Source: a virus
Reading direction: 5' to 3' (one strand)
IMG/VR virus record: IMGVR_UViG_3300046007_014223
Span: 1-64,000 of that record
Length of the DNA: 64,000 nucleotides
Position numbers and translations under genes: made by a program. The notes below the pieces were generated by a model that did no database searches, had not been told where the DNA came from, and worked only from the letters and a program-made list of their open reading frames with translations. Of this stretch, positions 6,480 to 12,149 are shown piece after piece. Numbering within the stretch: the first letter of the stretch is position 1; the number at the start of each line of letters is the position of its first letter.

Positions 6480-6553
6480 TGGAGCAGGATATCGGAATCG
6501 AACCGATAACATCAGCTTGGAAGGCTGTAGTTTTACCATTAAACTAATCCTGC
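6480..6553 (-). tRNA. tRNA-Gly(TCC)
   Basis: 74 nt, encoded CCA, discriminator T as usual for Gly. Anticodon loop CTTCCAA gives TCC; acceptor GCAGGAT pairs with ATCCTGC. The next about 110 bp downstream-to-upstream gap (6554-6663) holds no gene I can support. Confidence 0.92.
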
Positions 6554-6663
6554 AAATCTTTCATAAGGGGCACAATAGGACTGTCATCTCGACGTTCATT
6601 GCTGTCATTTAAAAATAGGCGTGTTGTCTATATAATGCGCCACTTCCCCACTAACTATATATT

Positions 6664-6738
6664 TGGCTCCAGTGGCTGGGATCGAACCAACGACCAATTG
6701 ATTAACAGTCAACTGCTCTACCTCTGAGCTACACTGGA
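6664..6738 (-). tRNA. tRNA-Asn(GTT)
   Basis: 75 nt with encoded CCA and discriminator G. Anticodon arm GTTGA-CTGTTAA-TCAAT gives GTT; acceptor TCCAGTG pairs with CACTGGA. Confidence 0.92.
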
Positions 6739-6745
6739 ATAAAAC

Positions 6746-6820
6746 TGGTACCGGATACTGGGATTGAACCAGTGACCAATGCGTTATCAACACACTGCTC
6801 TACCACTGAGCTAATCCGGT
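6746..6820 (-). tRNA. tRNA-Ile(GAT)
   Basis: 75 nt with encoded CCA. Anticodon loop TTGATAA gives GAT; acceptor ACCGGAT pairs with ATCCGGT, discriminator A. Only one base separates it from tRNA-Phe. Confidence 0.92.
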
Positions 6821-6821
6821 A

Positions 6822-6897
6822 TGGTACCGCCTCTTGGAATCGAACCAAGTTCCACGGCTCTTCAGACCGTTGCTATGACCACATCAGCTAAAGCGGC
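6822..6897 (-). tRNA. tRNA-Phe(GAA)
   Basis: 76 nt with encoded CCA. Anticodon arm ACGGT-CTGAAGA-GCCGT gives GAA. Acceptor GCCGCTT pairs with AGGCGGT using two wobble pairs. Confidence 0.9.
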
Positions 6898-6901
6898 AAA
6901 C

Positions 6902-6975
6902 TGGTGCTTCGTGACAGAATCGAACTGCCGTGACCGTCTTGTAAGGGCGGTGTTCTACCATTAAACTAACGAAGC
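6902..6975 (-). tRNA. tRNA-Val(TAC)
   Basis: 74 nt with encoded CCA. Anticodon loop CTTACAA gives TAC; acceptor GCTTCGT pairs with ACGAAGC. The anticodon stem CCGCC/GACGG has a C-A mismatch at its fourth pair, unusual for a functional tRNA and possibly corrected or tolerated. Confidence 0.86.
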
Positions 6976-6976
6976 C

Positions 6977-7051
6977 TGGGGTGTCTAATGAGTTTCGATC
7001 TCATCCTCACTCTTTCACAGAGAGTGGTGCTCCCATTACACTATAGACACC
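6977..7051 (-). tRNA. tRNA-His(GTG)
   Basis: 75 nt including an encoded extra 5' G (G-1) opposite discriminator C, the His identity element. Anticodon arm ACTCT-CTGTGAA-AGAGT gives GTG. The T loop is ATCGAAA instead of the usual TTCGAAA, so position 54 is A, an oddity. Confidence 0.88.
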
Positions 7052-7056
7052 GTTGT

Positions 7057-7132
7057 TGGTACACCGTAGGGGAATCGAACCCCTCTTCCTACCGTGAAAG
7101 GGTAGTGTCCTAAACCGATAGACGAACGGTGC
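7057..7132 (-). tRNA. tRNA-Glu(TTC)
   Basis: 76 nt with encoded CCA. Anticodon arm CTACC-CTTTCAC-GGTAG gives TTC; acceptor GCACCGT pairs with ACGGTGT (G1-T72 wobble). Confidence 0.92.
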
Positions 7133-7137
7133 GTATT

Positions 7138-7211
7138 TGGCAGGCCTACTAGGATTCGAACCTAGAATGACGGAATCAAAATCCGTAGTGTTACCATTAC
7201 ACCATAGACCA
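7138..7211 (-). tRNA. tRNA-Gln(TTG)
   Basis: 74 nt with encoded CCA and discriminator G. Anticodon arm ACGGA-TTTTGAT-TCCGT gives TTG. The first acceptor pair is T-T, in line with the weak first pair that glutaminyl-tRNA synthetase prefers. Confidence 0.9.
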
Positions 7212-7218
7212 ACAAATT

Positions 7219-7293
7219 TGGTAGGGGCAAAAGGACTCGAACCTTCAACCTCGACGTTAAAAGCATCTTGCTCTACCATTGAGCTATACCCCC
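7219..7293 (-). tRNA. tRNA-Lys(TTT)
   Basis: 75 nt with encoded CCA. Anticodon loop CTTTTAA gives TTT. The anticodon stem AGATG/CGTCG has a mismatched outer pair (A-G). Acceptor GGGGGTA pairs with TGCCCCT. Confidence 0.88.
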
Positions 7294-7297
7294 AAAC

Positions 7298-7372
7298 TGG
7301 CGGTCCCATCGGGATTCGAACCCGATCCTGCGCCGTGACAGGGCGCTATACTCGCCGATATACTATGGAACC
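7298..7372 (-). tRNA. tRNA-Asp(GTC)
   Basis: 75 nt with encoded CCA and discriminator G. Anticodon arm GCGCC-CTGTCAC-GGCGC gives GTC; acceptor GGTTCCA pairs with TGGGACC. Confidence 0.92.
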
Positions 7373-7378
7373 ATTTAT

Positions 7379-7452
7379 TGGTTGCGGATGATGGAATCGA
7401 ACCATCAACTTCAGCTTATGAGACTGATGAGATACCTTTTCTCTAATCCGCA
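7379..7452 (-). tRNA. tRNA-Met(CAT)
   Basis: 74 nt with encoded CCA. Anticodon arm TCAGT-CTCATAA-GCTGA gives CAT. Body and D arm (GAGA..TCTC) resemble phage elongator Met tRNAs, unlike the other CAT tRNA at 5360. The first acceptor pair is T-A. Confidence 0.88.
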
Positions 7453-7458
7453 GAATCT

Positions 7459-7548
7459 TGGTGAGTAGAGAGGGATTCGAACCCCCAACGGTTCCTAAGT
7501 AACGGATTTACAGTCCGCCGCGACACTCACCACCTTCGCCGTCTACTC
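7459..7548 (-). tRNA. tRNA-Tyr(GTA)
   Basis: 90 nt with long variable arm and encoded CCA. Anticodon arm GCGGA-CTGTAAA-TCCGT gives GTA; acceptor GAGTAGA pairs with TCTACTC. It directly follows inverted-repeat module B in the transcript. Confidence 0.92.
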
Positions 7549-7552
7549 ATTT

Positions 7553-7687
7553 CCATATTGAAACACACTCGACCATCTCTTTTTTAGGCATCAGACCGGA
7601 GCGACCGGGGCTTGAAATGCTTGGCGATATCCTGTTTCGAAGCAGGGATGGACAGAACGCCGCAGTGTAAATGTGTTTCAATATGGT
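7553..7687 (-). ncRNA. Inverted-repeat-closed structured RNA, module B
   Basis: A gene-free segment between the T-arm-like element and tRNA-Tyr. On the minus strand ACCATATTGAAACACATT at its start and GTGTGTTTCAATATGG at its end form a 16-17 bp helix. Inside are two nested hairpin systems: GGCG..CGCC enclosing CCTG..CAGG (7631-7646), and GCAT..ATGC enclosing CCGG-TCGCT-CCGG (7596-7608). No reading frame is credible. This looks like a folded RNA or a processing structure between tRNAs; I recognise no known RNA family. Confidence 0.55.
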
Positions 7688-7824
7688 CCGAGACTCGAAC
7701 TCGGCATGTAAGCGGCTTCGCAATCGGGTAGCGCAATTTCCCTAGCACTGACTAACACAGGTTAATTAAGCCCGCTCTCATCAGTGAAGCCTACACAGCT
7801 TCCTGCACCATATTGAAACACACT
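7669..7824 (-). ncRNA. tRNA-like T-arm/extended acceptor element (middle module)
   Basis: Between modules A and B. The minus strand reads TGTGTTTCAATATGGT at one end and ACCATATTGAAACACA at the other, a perfect 16-bp helix, with a T-arm-like hairpin (CCGAG-TTCGAGT-CTCGG, 7704-7688) stacked directly on its 3' arm as in the acceptor/T stack of a tRNA. Other helices: GAAGC/GCTTC, CACTGA/TCAGTG, and AGCGGGCTT with AAGCCGCT. The same arms also serve helices A and B, so these pairings exclude each other. It is not a normal tRNA: I find no ordinary D or anticodon arm. Confidence 0.5.
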
Positions 7825-7933
7825 TGAGGTAACCGTGACAAGCGGGGGCTTTTTACACCTCTCTACCTGCGTGCTCACCAGACAGTCACTTCTGTTCTAA
7901 GGACGCTTTCGATTTAGTATGCTTCAATATGGT
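7807..7933 (-). ncRNA. Inverted-repeat-closed structured RNA, module A
   Basis: Gene-free. It starts with the ACCA of tRNA-Leu. The 18-nt arms (7916-7933 and 7807-7824) pair along their whole length on the minus-strand RNA: 16 Watson-Crick pairs and two G-U pairs. On the plus-strand RNA those two positions would be C-A and A-C mismatches, which points to selection for the minus-strand RNA structure. Interior pieces include GAGGT..ACCTC and ACAG..CTGT. The function is unknown. Confidence 0.55.
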
Positions 7934-8006
7934 GCCCCAGGAGAGACTCGAACTCTCAAAATTTGGCTTCTAAGACCAACACGTATACCAATTCCGTCAC
8001 CGGGGC
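7930..8006 (-). tRNA. tRNA-Leu(TAG) with shortened variable arm
   Basis: 77 nt with encoded CCA. Anticodon arm TTGGT-CTTAGAA-GCCAA gives TAG; acceptor GCCCCGG pairs with CTGGGGC. A leucine tRNA normally has a long variable arm, but only about 5 nt (ATTTT) separate the anticodon stem and the T stem (GAGAG). Its 3' end overlaps the first arm of module A. Confidence 0.82.
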
Positions 8007-8159
8007 AATGCAAGCAAATTTTTAAAGTACGATTCAGGACTTTTGTCCTTGCTACAAGCCCCACCGCGCTTTGTAGCGTGACGCCCAACTGTCCAGCGCC
8101 TTTCCCTATTCGCCTCATGCATCAGAATTGACTGACGACTTAGAGAGGTCTTTAGATTC
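8007..8159 (-). ncRNA. Gene-free spacer with strong hairpins, module C
   Basis: About 150 nt between the class II tRNA and tRNA-Leu. It contains AGGAC-AAAA-GTCCT (8049-8036), GCTACAA..TTGTAGC (8077-8051, 7 bp) and a terminal CAGAAT..ATTCTG pairing. No credible frame. Like modules A and B it is transcribed with tRNAs and probably folded; it does not share their ACCATATTG arms. Confidence 0.4.
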
Positions 8160-8254
8160 TGGTAGTAGGTAAGGGATTCGAACCCTTCCGTTTCAGCCCA
8201 TCTGACCGATCTCCAGGGTTTATAAGACCCCGCCGCACACCAATGCTACCTACC
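8160..8254 (-). tRNA. Class II tRNA with TAT anticodon loop, isotype uncertain (Leu-like body)
   Basis: 95 nt with encoded CCA and discriminator A. Acceptor GGTAGGT pairs with ACCTACT; T arm AAGGG-TTCGAAT-CCCTT. The anticodon arm GGGGT-CTTATAA-ACCCT reads TAT (Ile, AUA), yet the 27-nt variable region with a TCAG-ATGGG-CTGA stem is a class II feature of Leu, Ser or Tyr. A single base change from CTTAAAA would turn Leu(TAA) into this loop. It could insert leucine at AUA, be a pseudo-tRNA, or be edited. Confidence 0.75.
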
Positions 8255-8275
8255 GCTCATTCATTCAACAGGTTA

Positions 8276-8304
8276 ATTATATATGCAAAATCTTGGGTTG
8301 TAAA
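8276..8304 (-). promoter_or_regulatory. Sigma70 promoter upstream of class II tRNA
   Basis: Minus-strand TTTACA (8304-8299), 17-bp spacer, TATAAT (8281-8276). The -10 is perfect and the -35 matches 5 of 6. It lies in the about 90-bp gap between tRNA-Ser(GCT) copy 2 and the class II tRNA and would drive the tRNA array leftward. Confidence 0.8.
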
Positions 8305-8345
8305 GCGGTTTTTGAACTTTTTATTTTTGTTGTTTTCTTGCAACT

Positions 8346-8439
8346 TGGTGGAAAGAGTGGGATTCGAACCCACGGACCGCAAGTTAACACGATCTACGGT
8401 TTAGCAAACCGCTCCTTTAGACCTCTCAGGCATCTTTCC
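8346..8439 (-). tRNA. tRNA-Ser(GCT), copy 2
   Basis: 94 nt with encoded CCA, anticodon GCT. Acceptor GGAAAGA pairs with TCTTTCC. Identical to copy 1 through much of the anticodon, variable and T arms, so one arose from the other by duplication or exchange. Confidence 0.92.
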
Positions 8440-8444
8440 GAAAT

Positions 8445-8536
8445 TGGTGGAAGCGGTGAGATTCGAACTCACGGACCCTTCGCAGGATCGCTAGTTTTCA
8501 AGACTAGTGCAATAAACCGGACTCTGCCACACTTCC
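8445..8536 (-). tRNA. tRNA-Ser(TGA), copy 2
   Basis: 92 nt with long variable arm and encoded CCA. Anticodon arm CTAGT-CTTGAAA-ACTAG gives TGA; acceptor GGAAGTG pairs with CGCTTCC. It is the first tRNA of the array in transcription order, right after a sigma70 promoter. Confidence 0.92.
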
Positions 8537-8545
8537 AATATATGC

Positions 8546-8574
8546 ATCATATAGATGCACGGGGGGCGTGTCAA
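8546..8574 (-). promoter_or_regulatory. Sigma70 promoter heading tRNA array, -35 inside a G6/C6 inverted repeat
   Basis: Minus-strand TTGACA (8574-8569), 17-bp spacer, TATGAT (8551-8546). The -35 lies between GGGGGG (minus strand, 8580-8575) and CCCCCC (8566-8561), so DNA or read-through RNA could fold with the -35 in the loop. It separates hsp20 from the tRNAs. Confidence 0.78.
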
Positions 8575-8589
8575 CCCCCCTTTAAACTT

Positions 8590-9081
8590 TTACAGATTAG
8601 TATCTTCTGTCAAAAGTTGCTTGACTGGCTTTTCGCCCTTCTCTTTGACTTCAATTTTCTTGGGCTTTTTATGCTCAGGAATAATTTGATCAAGGAAGAT
8701 ACGAAGCATACCGTTAATCATCTCTGCACCCTTGACTTCAATTTGGTCATTTACAAGGAAGGTGCGAGTGAAGCTACGGTCGGCGATGCCTTTGTGAATC
8801 CAACTAGTAAGCGTAGGATCACTATCATCAGAAGAGTTACCTTTGACGATAAGTTTACCTTCTGCAAGTTCAACATCAATTTCGGATTTACTGAAACCTG
8901 CAACAGCGATTTCAATCACATAATGATCTTCTTTCACTTTCTTGATATTGAACGGAGGATAGTTGGGAATCCCCTTAGTGAGTTCATCATGAAGTTTTGC
9001 CATTCGATTGTATTGGTCATCGAACCCGACGAACAATTTTTGAAAATCTTTAGGCATTAGATTTGATAGCATATAACTCAT
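8590..9081 (-). CDS. hsp20: Small heat-shock protein, Hsp20/alpha-crystallin family
   Basis: 163 aa from ATG 9081. Alpha-crystallin domain: NIKKVKEDHYVIEIAVAGF, then EIDVELAEGKLIVKG, the R-S-F-T-R-T-F strand and a short C-terminal tail. It is an ATP-independent holdase that keeps unfolding proteins soluble; T4-like phages of aquatic bacteria often carry one. AAGGAG is 6-7 nt before the ATG. The about 90-nt leader contains two hairpins and a CUUUU that can pair with the AAAAG beside the ribosome-binding site, so temperature-dependent translation is possible. Confidence 0.9.
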   Translation of the reverse strand: MSYMLSNLMPKDFQKLFVGFDDQYNRMAKLHDELTKGIPNYPPFNIKKVKEDHYVIEIAVAGFSKSEIDVELAEGKLIVKGNSSDDSDPTLTSWIHKGIADRSFTRTFLVNDQIEVKGAEMINGMLRIFLDQIIPEHKKPKKIEVKEKGEKPVKQLLTEDTNL

Positions 9082-9193
9082 TGTTTTCTCCTTTTCAGCG
9101 AGTTTAAAAGTCCTACCCCGAAGGCATAGGTGGCAGATTTGACTAGGGTGCCAGCCTAGTTCCCCATCCCGAGGATATATTATATATGCAAGA

Positions 9194-9403
9194 TCACTGC
9201 AAAACTTGTGGTTCTTGTGAACTAATTTCCTCATCCTCTACAGGTGTTTCTTCCGTTGCTGGCATTGCAGCAATTTGTGGTTGTGCTTGTGCCATGATTT
9301 GATTAATCAGTCCGGCAGAAACCTCATAAGGAGTTTTTGCGACACATGTTAAAATAAAGTTTAATTGGTCTGGTGTCAGATAAATATTTACAACATTATT
9401 CAA
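9194..9403 (-). CDS. Hypothetical protein, 69 aa, acidic tail
   Basis: An N-terminal helical part (VVNIYLTPDQLNFILTCV) and a flexible Pro/Glu-rich tail. It sits between RegA and Hsp20 with a good ribosome-binding site (AGGAGAG). No known domain. A TATAAT-like element (9184-9179) with a poor -35 lies at its end. Confidence 0.65.
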   Translation of the reverse strand: MNNVVNIYLTPDQLNFILTCVAKTPYEVSAGLINQIMAQAQPQIAAMPATEETPVEDEEISSQEPQVLQ

Positions 9404-9412
9404 TTTACTCTC

Positions 9413-9844
9413 CTAGTTAGACTTACGAGGTTTTTTGCCCAAATTATACTTTGTTTGAATGTTCCAATCACCCTTTTCTTTAAAGGATAAAACTTTAATT
9501 TGTGATAGAGGTGCTTGGTCATCAAACAATGGAGCGTTAATTATAGAGATTAAGCCCCAATCTTGCAATAGCTTTGCAATAGTATTTCTTCTTTGTAGAT
9601 CATTATCAGTGATATCTGCAAACTTTCCATCAAGAGCAAAAAGTTCCTTAAAATGAACTAGAAAGTATCGTCCTTGTTTGTGCAGAATGTGACATGATTG
9701 ATATAAAGTTTTGTCTTTCTTCGAAGCTACACCGATTCTCGACAGCGTTTCTTTTACTTTGAGGAAGTCATCTGCTTCCTTCAAAGTGATCTCAAGAGGC
9801 ACATATCCTTCAAGATCAATGTTAAATGAAATATTCTCAGCCAT
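9413..9844 (-). CDS. regA: Translational repressor RegA
   Basis: 143 aa. LEITLKEADDFLKVKETLSRIGVA, KDKTLYQSCHILHKQGRYFLVHFKEL (quoted in part), LLQDWGL and VLSFKEKGDW match T4 RegA nearly throughout. RegA binds early mRNAs at ribosome-binding sites and stops their translation, including those for the clamp loader genes next to it. Order gp45-gp44-gp62-regA is as in T4. It overlaps gp62 by 8 nt. Confidence 0.93.
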   Translation of the reverse strand: MAENISFNIDLEGYVPLEITLKEADDFLKVKETLSRIGVASKKDKTLYQSCHILHKQGRYFLVHFKELFALDGKFADITDNDLQRRNTIAKLLQDWGLISIINAPLFDDQAPLSQIKVLSFKEKGDWNIQTKYNLGKKPRKSN

Positions 9845-10247
9845 TTTTCAATCCACCTTTTTTTAATTTTTGTTTTAATGAATCAATTTGCTGACGCGAT
9901 AGTATAGAGACAACGTCTTGTGCCTTTGCAGTATTGTATTCATAATACTCTTTAACTATATCAATCGCTTCTAGCTTTTCTCCCTTTAACCATTTGTTGT
10001 ATCTTTTCTTCGCGGGTATAATATTCCGAAGAAAATCAAACTGCATTCTTTTGTCAAGGTGAGGTCTGGAATTCATTTCATTCGCTTGAATCACGGTATC
10101 CGCGCCAAAACTTAACGATTTATTTATAATAAAAGGATTGTACTGGCGCTCCGACCAATCATCAACAATTAGATCTTTTTTGTTTTCTGTGATTGCATTT
10201 ACAAAATCAAAAGGTGAGATAGAAGGAATTTTGTATTCTTCTGTCAT
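9837..10247 (-). CDS. 62: Clamp loader small subunit gp62
   Basis: 136 aa. Sequence similarity is modest, but SPFDFVNAITENKKDL and position between gp44 and RegA identify it as gp62, the single-copy subunit that with four or five gp44 forms the ATP-driven sliding-clamp loader. It is shorter than T4 gp62 (187 aa). ATGA overlap with gp44. Confidence 0.85.
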   Translation of the reverse strand: MTEEYKIPSISPFDFVNAITENKKDLIVDDWSERQYNPFIINKSLSFGADTVIQANEMNSRPHLDKRMQFDFLRNIIPAKKRYNKWLKGEKLEAIDIVKEYYEYNTAKAQDVVSILSRQQIDSLKQKLKKGGLKNG

Positions 10248-11185
10248 TTGAATTTCACCGTAGCCATAATCTCAGTCAAACAAGCTACAAGATTAATTTC
10301 ATGGTCGGCAACAAAAGCTGATTTGTATTGGTAATCTGCAAGAATCAAAACCAACTCAGGAACTTGATTGACAAGCGGAACTAGATCATCATACAACTTA
10401 CGAAACATACCTTGCGGGTCGTTATCGATGTTATTGACTACCCATTGGCGCATCAGTTTCCAATCTTTTGCTTTCAATGATGCAATCAATTCTTGTGTGT
10501 TAGCTTCTCCAACCTTTGCAAGAATACCTTCATCAATCGTACCTGATGCTGCATATCTTTGTAGTTCATTGATGATTCGACGATAATCCGGGAAATACTT
10601 CATCAGAAGTGCAGCGATTACCTTCTCATCAAATCCAATCCCCTCATTCTCCAGAATGAATTGAATTCGTTTCATAAACTTAGCAGCAATCTTTGGCTTT
10701 TCTGCTTTCGTATATTTGAATTCAATCACCGCACACCGAGAATGCAGGGGTTGAATGATTCGATTTTTATAGTTACACGTGAAGATAAAACGACAATTCT
10801 TTGAGAATTCTTCGATGAATCCTCGCAATGCTGGCTGAGTCGAATTAGGATTCAGATAATCTGCTTCGTCAAGAATAATGACTTTTGTCTTGCCGGTGAA
10901 GGAAACTGTTGATGCAAACTGTTTGATCTTTGTGCGAAGAACATCGATACCCGATTCTTCTGAACCGTTGATAATTAGATAATCAGTCCCAAGTTCCTCA
11001 CACAAAGCTCGAGCAACAGTTGTCTTACCCATGCCTGCCCCCCCACACAAAAGCATGTTTTGAATTTCACCTTTATCAATGAATTCTTGAAATGTTGCTT
11101 TTTGTTCTGTGGGTAGGATACAATCCTCAAGATTATGAGGACGATACTTCTCTACCCACAGAAACTGGTCATCACGTACATCCAT
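10244..11185 (-). CDS. 44: Clamp loader ATPase gp44
   Basis: 313 aa AAA+ protein. WVEKYRPHNLEDCILP at the N-terminus, Walker A CGGAGMGKTT, Walker B VIILDEADYL, sensor-1 FIFTCNYKNRI, and an SRC-type arginine finger (LHSRCAVIEF). It loads gp45 onto primer-template DNA. Start ATG 11185 has GGAG 8 nt upstream; the longer frame needs TTG. Confidence 0.95.
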   Translation of the reverse strand: MDVRDDQFLWVEKYRPHNLEDCILPTEQKATFQEFIDKGEIQNMLLCGGAGMGKTTVARALCEELGTDYLIINGSEESGIDVLRTKIKQFASTVSFTGKTKVIILDEADYLNPNSTQPALRGFIEEFSKNCRFIFTCNYKNRIIQPLHSRCAVIEFKYTKAEKPKIAAKFMKRIQFILENEGIGFDEKVIAALLMKYFPDYRRIINELQRYAASGTIDEGILAKVGEANTQELIASLKAKDWKLMRQWVVNNIDNDPQGMFRKLYDDLVPLVNQVPELVLILADYQYKSAFVADHEINLVACLTEIMATVKFK

Positions 11186-11200
11186 AATATAAAGCTCCAA

Positions 11201-11857
11201 TTAAATGGTCGACCCGGGTTCCATAGCAATCAAATACGACAACTCAGAAGTCACAGCTTTGAATTGACAAAACTGCTTTTTCGAAAGAACACAATCATAA
11301 TCCAATGGCATCAACTTAAAGTTTTCAGATGAGATGTTACACTCAAAGTCAACATCAGAGGTGCCAATAGATTTGTTAAAGTTGTTTGCCGATGCATTCT
11401 TCTTGTCACCAATCTTCATTACAACATTTTCATTCTTGGAGATGATAGAAATAGTTGGTGCGGCAAGAACACCTGCCGTTTTAGTGATTGATTGAATATC
11501 CTTTGCAGTCAATCGAAAACTGAAAACGGATTCAACTTCAACGCTTTTGTTAGGTGCTGCAACAATCAATGAAGGTTCACAATAGAAGTATTCGAAGGTG
11601 CCTACATCGTTTGTGATTTTCATTGACTTTTCGCCGAAGTCAATCTCTTGATCTTCTGCGAATGTAAGAAGCTGAAGAAGCGAATTCAAATCATAAATCG
11701 CAACTTCGCGAGGAAAAGTTTCTGCAACAGTCGTTTTTGCAAAAATCGACTTGGGTGCATTGATTGTTGCGAGAGTGTTACCTGTTCGAAGGAGTATGTT
11801 CGTGTTGATCGTTGAGAAATTCTTCAGAATATTTATAGTCTCTTGGCTGATTTTCAT
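11201..11857 (-). CDS. 45: Sliding clamp gp45
   Basis: 218 aa, typical gp45 length. N-terminus MKISQETINILKNFSTIN and repeated clamp-fold halves (AIYDLNSLLQLLT...; FRLTAKDIQSITKTAG). It is the processivity clamp of the phage polymerase and, with gp55, the co-activator of late transcription in T4. Its 5' end overlaps the upstream gene by 80 nt. Confidence 0.93.
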   Translation of the reverse strand: MKISQETINILKNFSTINTNILLRTGNTLATINAPKSIFAKTTVAETFPREVAIYDLNSLLQLLTFAEDQEIDFGEKSMKITNDVGTFEYFYCEPSLIVAAPNKSVEVESVFSFRLTAKDIQSITKTAGVLAAPTISIISKNENVVMKIGDKKNASANNFNKSIGTSDVDFECNISSENFKLMPLDYDCVLSKKQFCQFKAVTSELSYLIAMEPGSTI

Positions 11858-12149
11858 TATCTAGGTTCTCCTGTTCGGTTTCAATGTCATGTGTGTGAAG
11901 CATTATAATCGCATAATGAAGGACTTTCAATATGTCCTTTCGGTTTCGTCCATCCTTTTTACCATACCTTTGAGCGTACTTGATGATGTTTCCTCTTGTA
12001 AACTCAATACCGCCACCATTACTTTGGATGAACTCAGTGGTTTGAATTCTTCCTTGAGCGTAATGTTCTACATAAGTCCCATCAATGTATGCCTTCAGTT
12101 CCTGAACAAGGTCAGGTTCATTAAACTTATATTTTATTTCTTGCGCCAT
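11778..12149 (-). CDS. DUF3310-domain protein
   Basis: 123 aa. EHYAQGRIQTTEFIQ, EFTRGNIIKYAQRYGKKDG and DILKVLHYAI are the signature of DUF3310 proteins, sometimes called phage nucleotide kinase-like, with no proven activity. It overlaps gp45 by 80 nt and the next upstream gene by 16 nt. Confidence 0.85.
   Translation of the reverse strand: MAQEIKYKFNEPDLVQELKAYIDGTYVEHYAQGRIQTTEFIQSNGGGIEFTRGNIIKYAQRYGKKDGRNRKDILKVLHYAIIMLHTHDIETEQENLDNENQPRDYKYSEEFLNDQHEHTPSNR

Noticed and set aside
6605-7309. Minus-strand frames across tRNAs with SSMVEQ-type text
   Set aside because: They read through tRNA-Asn, Ile, Asp, Lys, Gln and Glu; typical tRNA translation artefacts.
7755-7780. CTGATGAG followed further on by GAAA, as in a hammerhead ribozyme
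   Set aside because: The stem II and GAAA positions do not fit: the helix after CTGATGAG closes far downstream and is followed by ACATG, not GAAA.
7672-7822. A complete intron-containing tRNA in the middle element
   Set aside because: T-arm and acceptor-like helix are present, but D and anticodon arms are not normal and no CCA is encoded after the helix; a group I intron core is absent.
7137-8131. Plus-strand frames with segments like GFEPR and GLEPS
   Set aside because: They are translations of tRNA complements (conserved GGTTCGAATCC T-arm), a common false-gene pattern.
8293-9060. Plus-strand 255-aa frame
   Set aside because: Runs antisense through two Ser tRNAs and the whole hsp20 gene; no ribosome-binding site and no family.
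10110-10130. TATAAATA inside the gp62 gene
   Set aside because: Lies in coding DNA about 280 bp from the next gene, with no gap; probably chance in AT-rich sequence.
11829-11837. TATAAATA at the start of gp45
   Set aside because: Inside the gp45 coding sequence and downstream of its start, so it cannot serve gp45; chance match.
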